5,329 nucleotides of DNA from an uncultured Flammeovirgaceae bacterium (GTDB lineage: Bacteria > Bacteroidota > Bacteroidia > Cytophagales > Cyclobacteriaceae): the NCBI GenBank assembly GCA_946886805.1, contig CAMPJM010000322.1, forward strand, positions 1 through 5,329. Reading direction: 5' to 3'. The position numbers and the translations under genes are program-made. Positions 5,216 to 5,329 of the stretch are shown here, one piece after another. Position 1 is the first letter of the stretch. Each line of letters opens with the position of its first letter. The notes under the pieces are model-generated. The model saw nothing but the letters and a program-made list of their open reading frames with translations, did no database searches and was not told the origin of the DNA.

Positions 5216-5329
5216 TTATTTCCCTGAATTATTATCGCTTTTTTGTTGCGTTCTAATCCAGATCATTTCTAATTTATGAACATGCATCAGGAATGATTGT
5301 TTGTAAAAATTTTTCGCTGTGCTGTTTGC
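5216..5329 (-). CDS. Possible C-terminal fragment of an upstream gene
   Basis: One minus-strand frame is open from the window edge for 37 codons and stops at 5216, 25 bases before the PRC-barrel ATG. The peptide contains FYKQSFLMHVHKLEMIWIRTQQ and a polar end, which I do not recognise. The other two frames stop sooner. A run this long is not rare by chance, so this is a weak call. If real, the two genes would be closely spaced and could be co-transcribed; if not, the stretch is simply the PRC-barrel gene's promoter region. Confidence 0.2.
   Translation of the reverse strand, partial: ANSTAKNFYKQSFLMHVHKLEMIWIRTQQKSDNNSGK

Overview
The window looks like chromosomal DNA from a member of the Bacteroidota, most likely a flavobacterium (family-level placement is inference). 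The DNA is AT-rich. Starts are preceded by A-rich stretches rather than a Shine-Dalgarno sequence. Two lipoproteins and a PRC-barrel protein of the kind common in flavobacteria are present. Every supported gene lies on the minus strand, but the gaps (about 115-375 bases) are wide enough that most genes are probably separate transcription units rather than one operon.

Reading left to right: (1) 1-1190, L-2-hydroxyglutarate oxidase/dehydrogenase (lhgO), missing only its extreme C-terminus at the window edge. (2) 1442-1534, a 30-residue single-helix membrane microprotein. (3) 1535-1908, a gene-free stretch with a short repeat-like block, a 14-base palindrome and a large imperfect hairpin with an alternative fold. 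(4) 1909-2472, a DUF4142 lipoprotein. (5) 2615-3121, MsrB methionine sulfoxide reductase carrying a lipoprotein signal. (6) 3239-3718, an orphan Vsr-family endonuclease in which all three cysteines of the E. coli-type zinc site are replaced. (7) 3719-3999, a gap with dyads upstream of vsr, a second copy of the repeat-like block and a strong terminator. (8) 4000-5190, a highly charged coiled-coil protein ending in a PRC-barrel. (9) 5216-5329, a possible gene tail entering from the right.

Functionally the genes fit a housekeeping and stress-tolerance neighbourhood: metabolite repair (LhgO), repair of oxidised protein in the envelope (MsrB), envelope lipoprotein (DUF4142), DNA mismatch or nicking repair (Vsr), and a probable stress-related PRC-barrel protein. 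No mobile element, CRISPR array, rRNA or tRNA was seen. I do not see a convincing new multi-gene system. The best leads are the structured intergenic DNA at 1756-1876, the similar block shared by two intergenic gaps, the microprotein, the zinc-site-less Vsr and the coiled-coil/PRC-barrel fusion.
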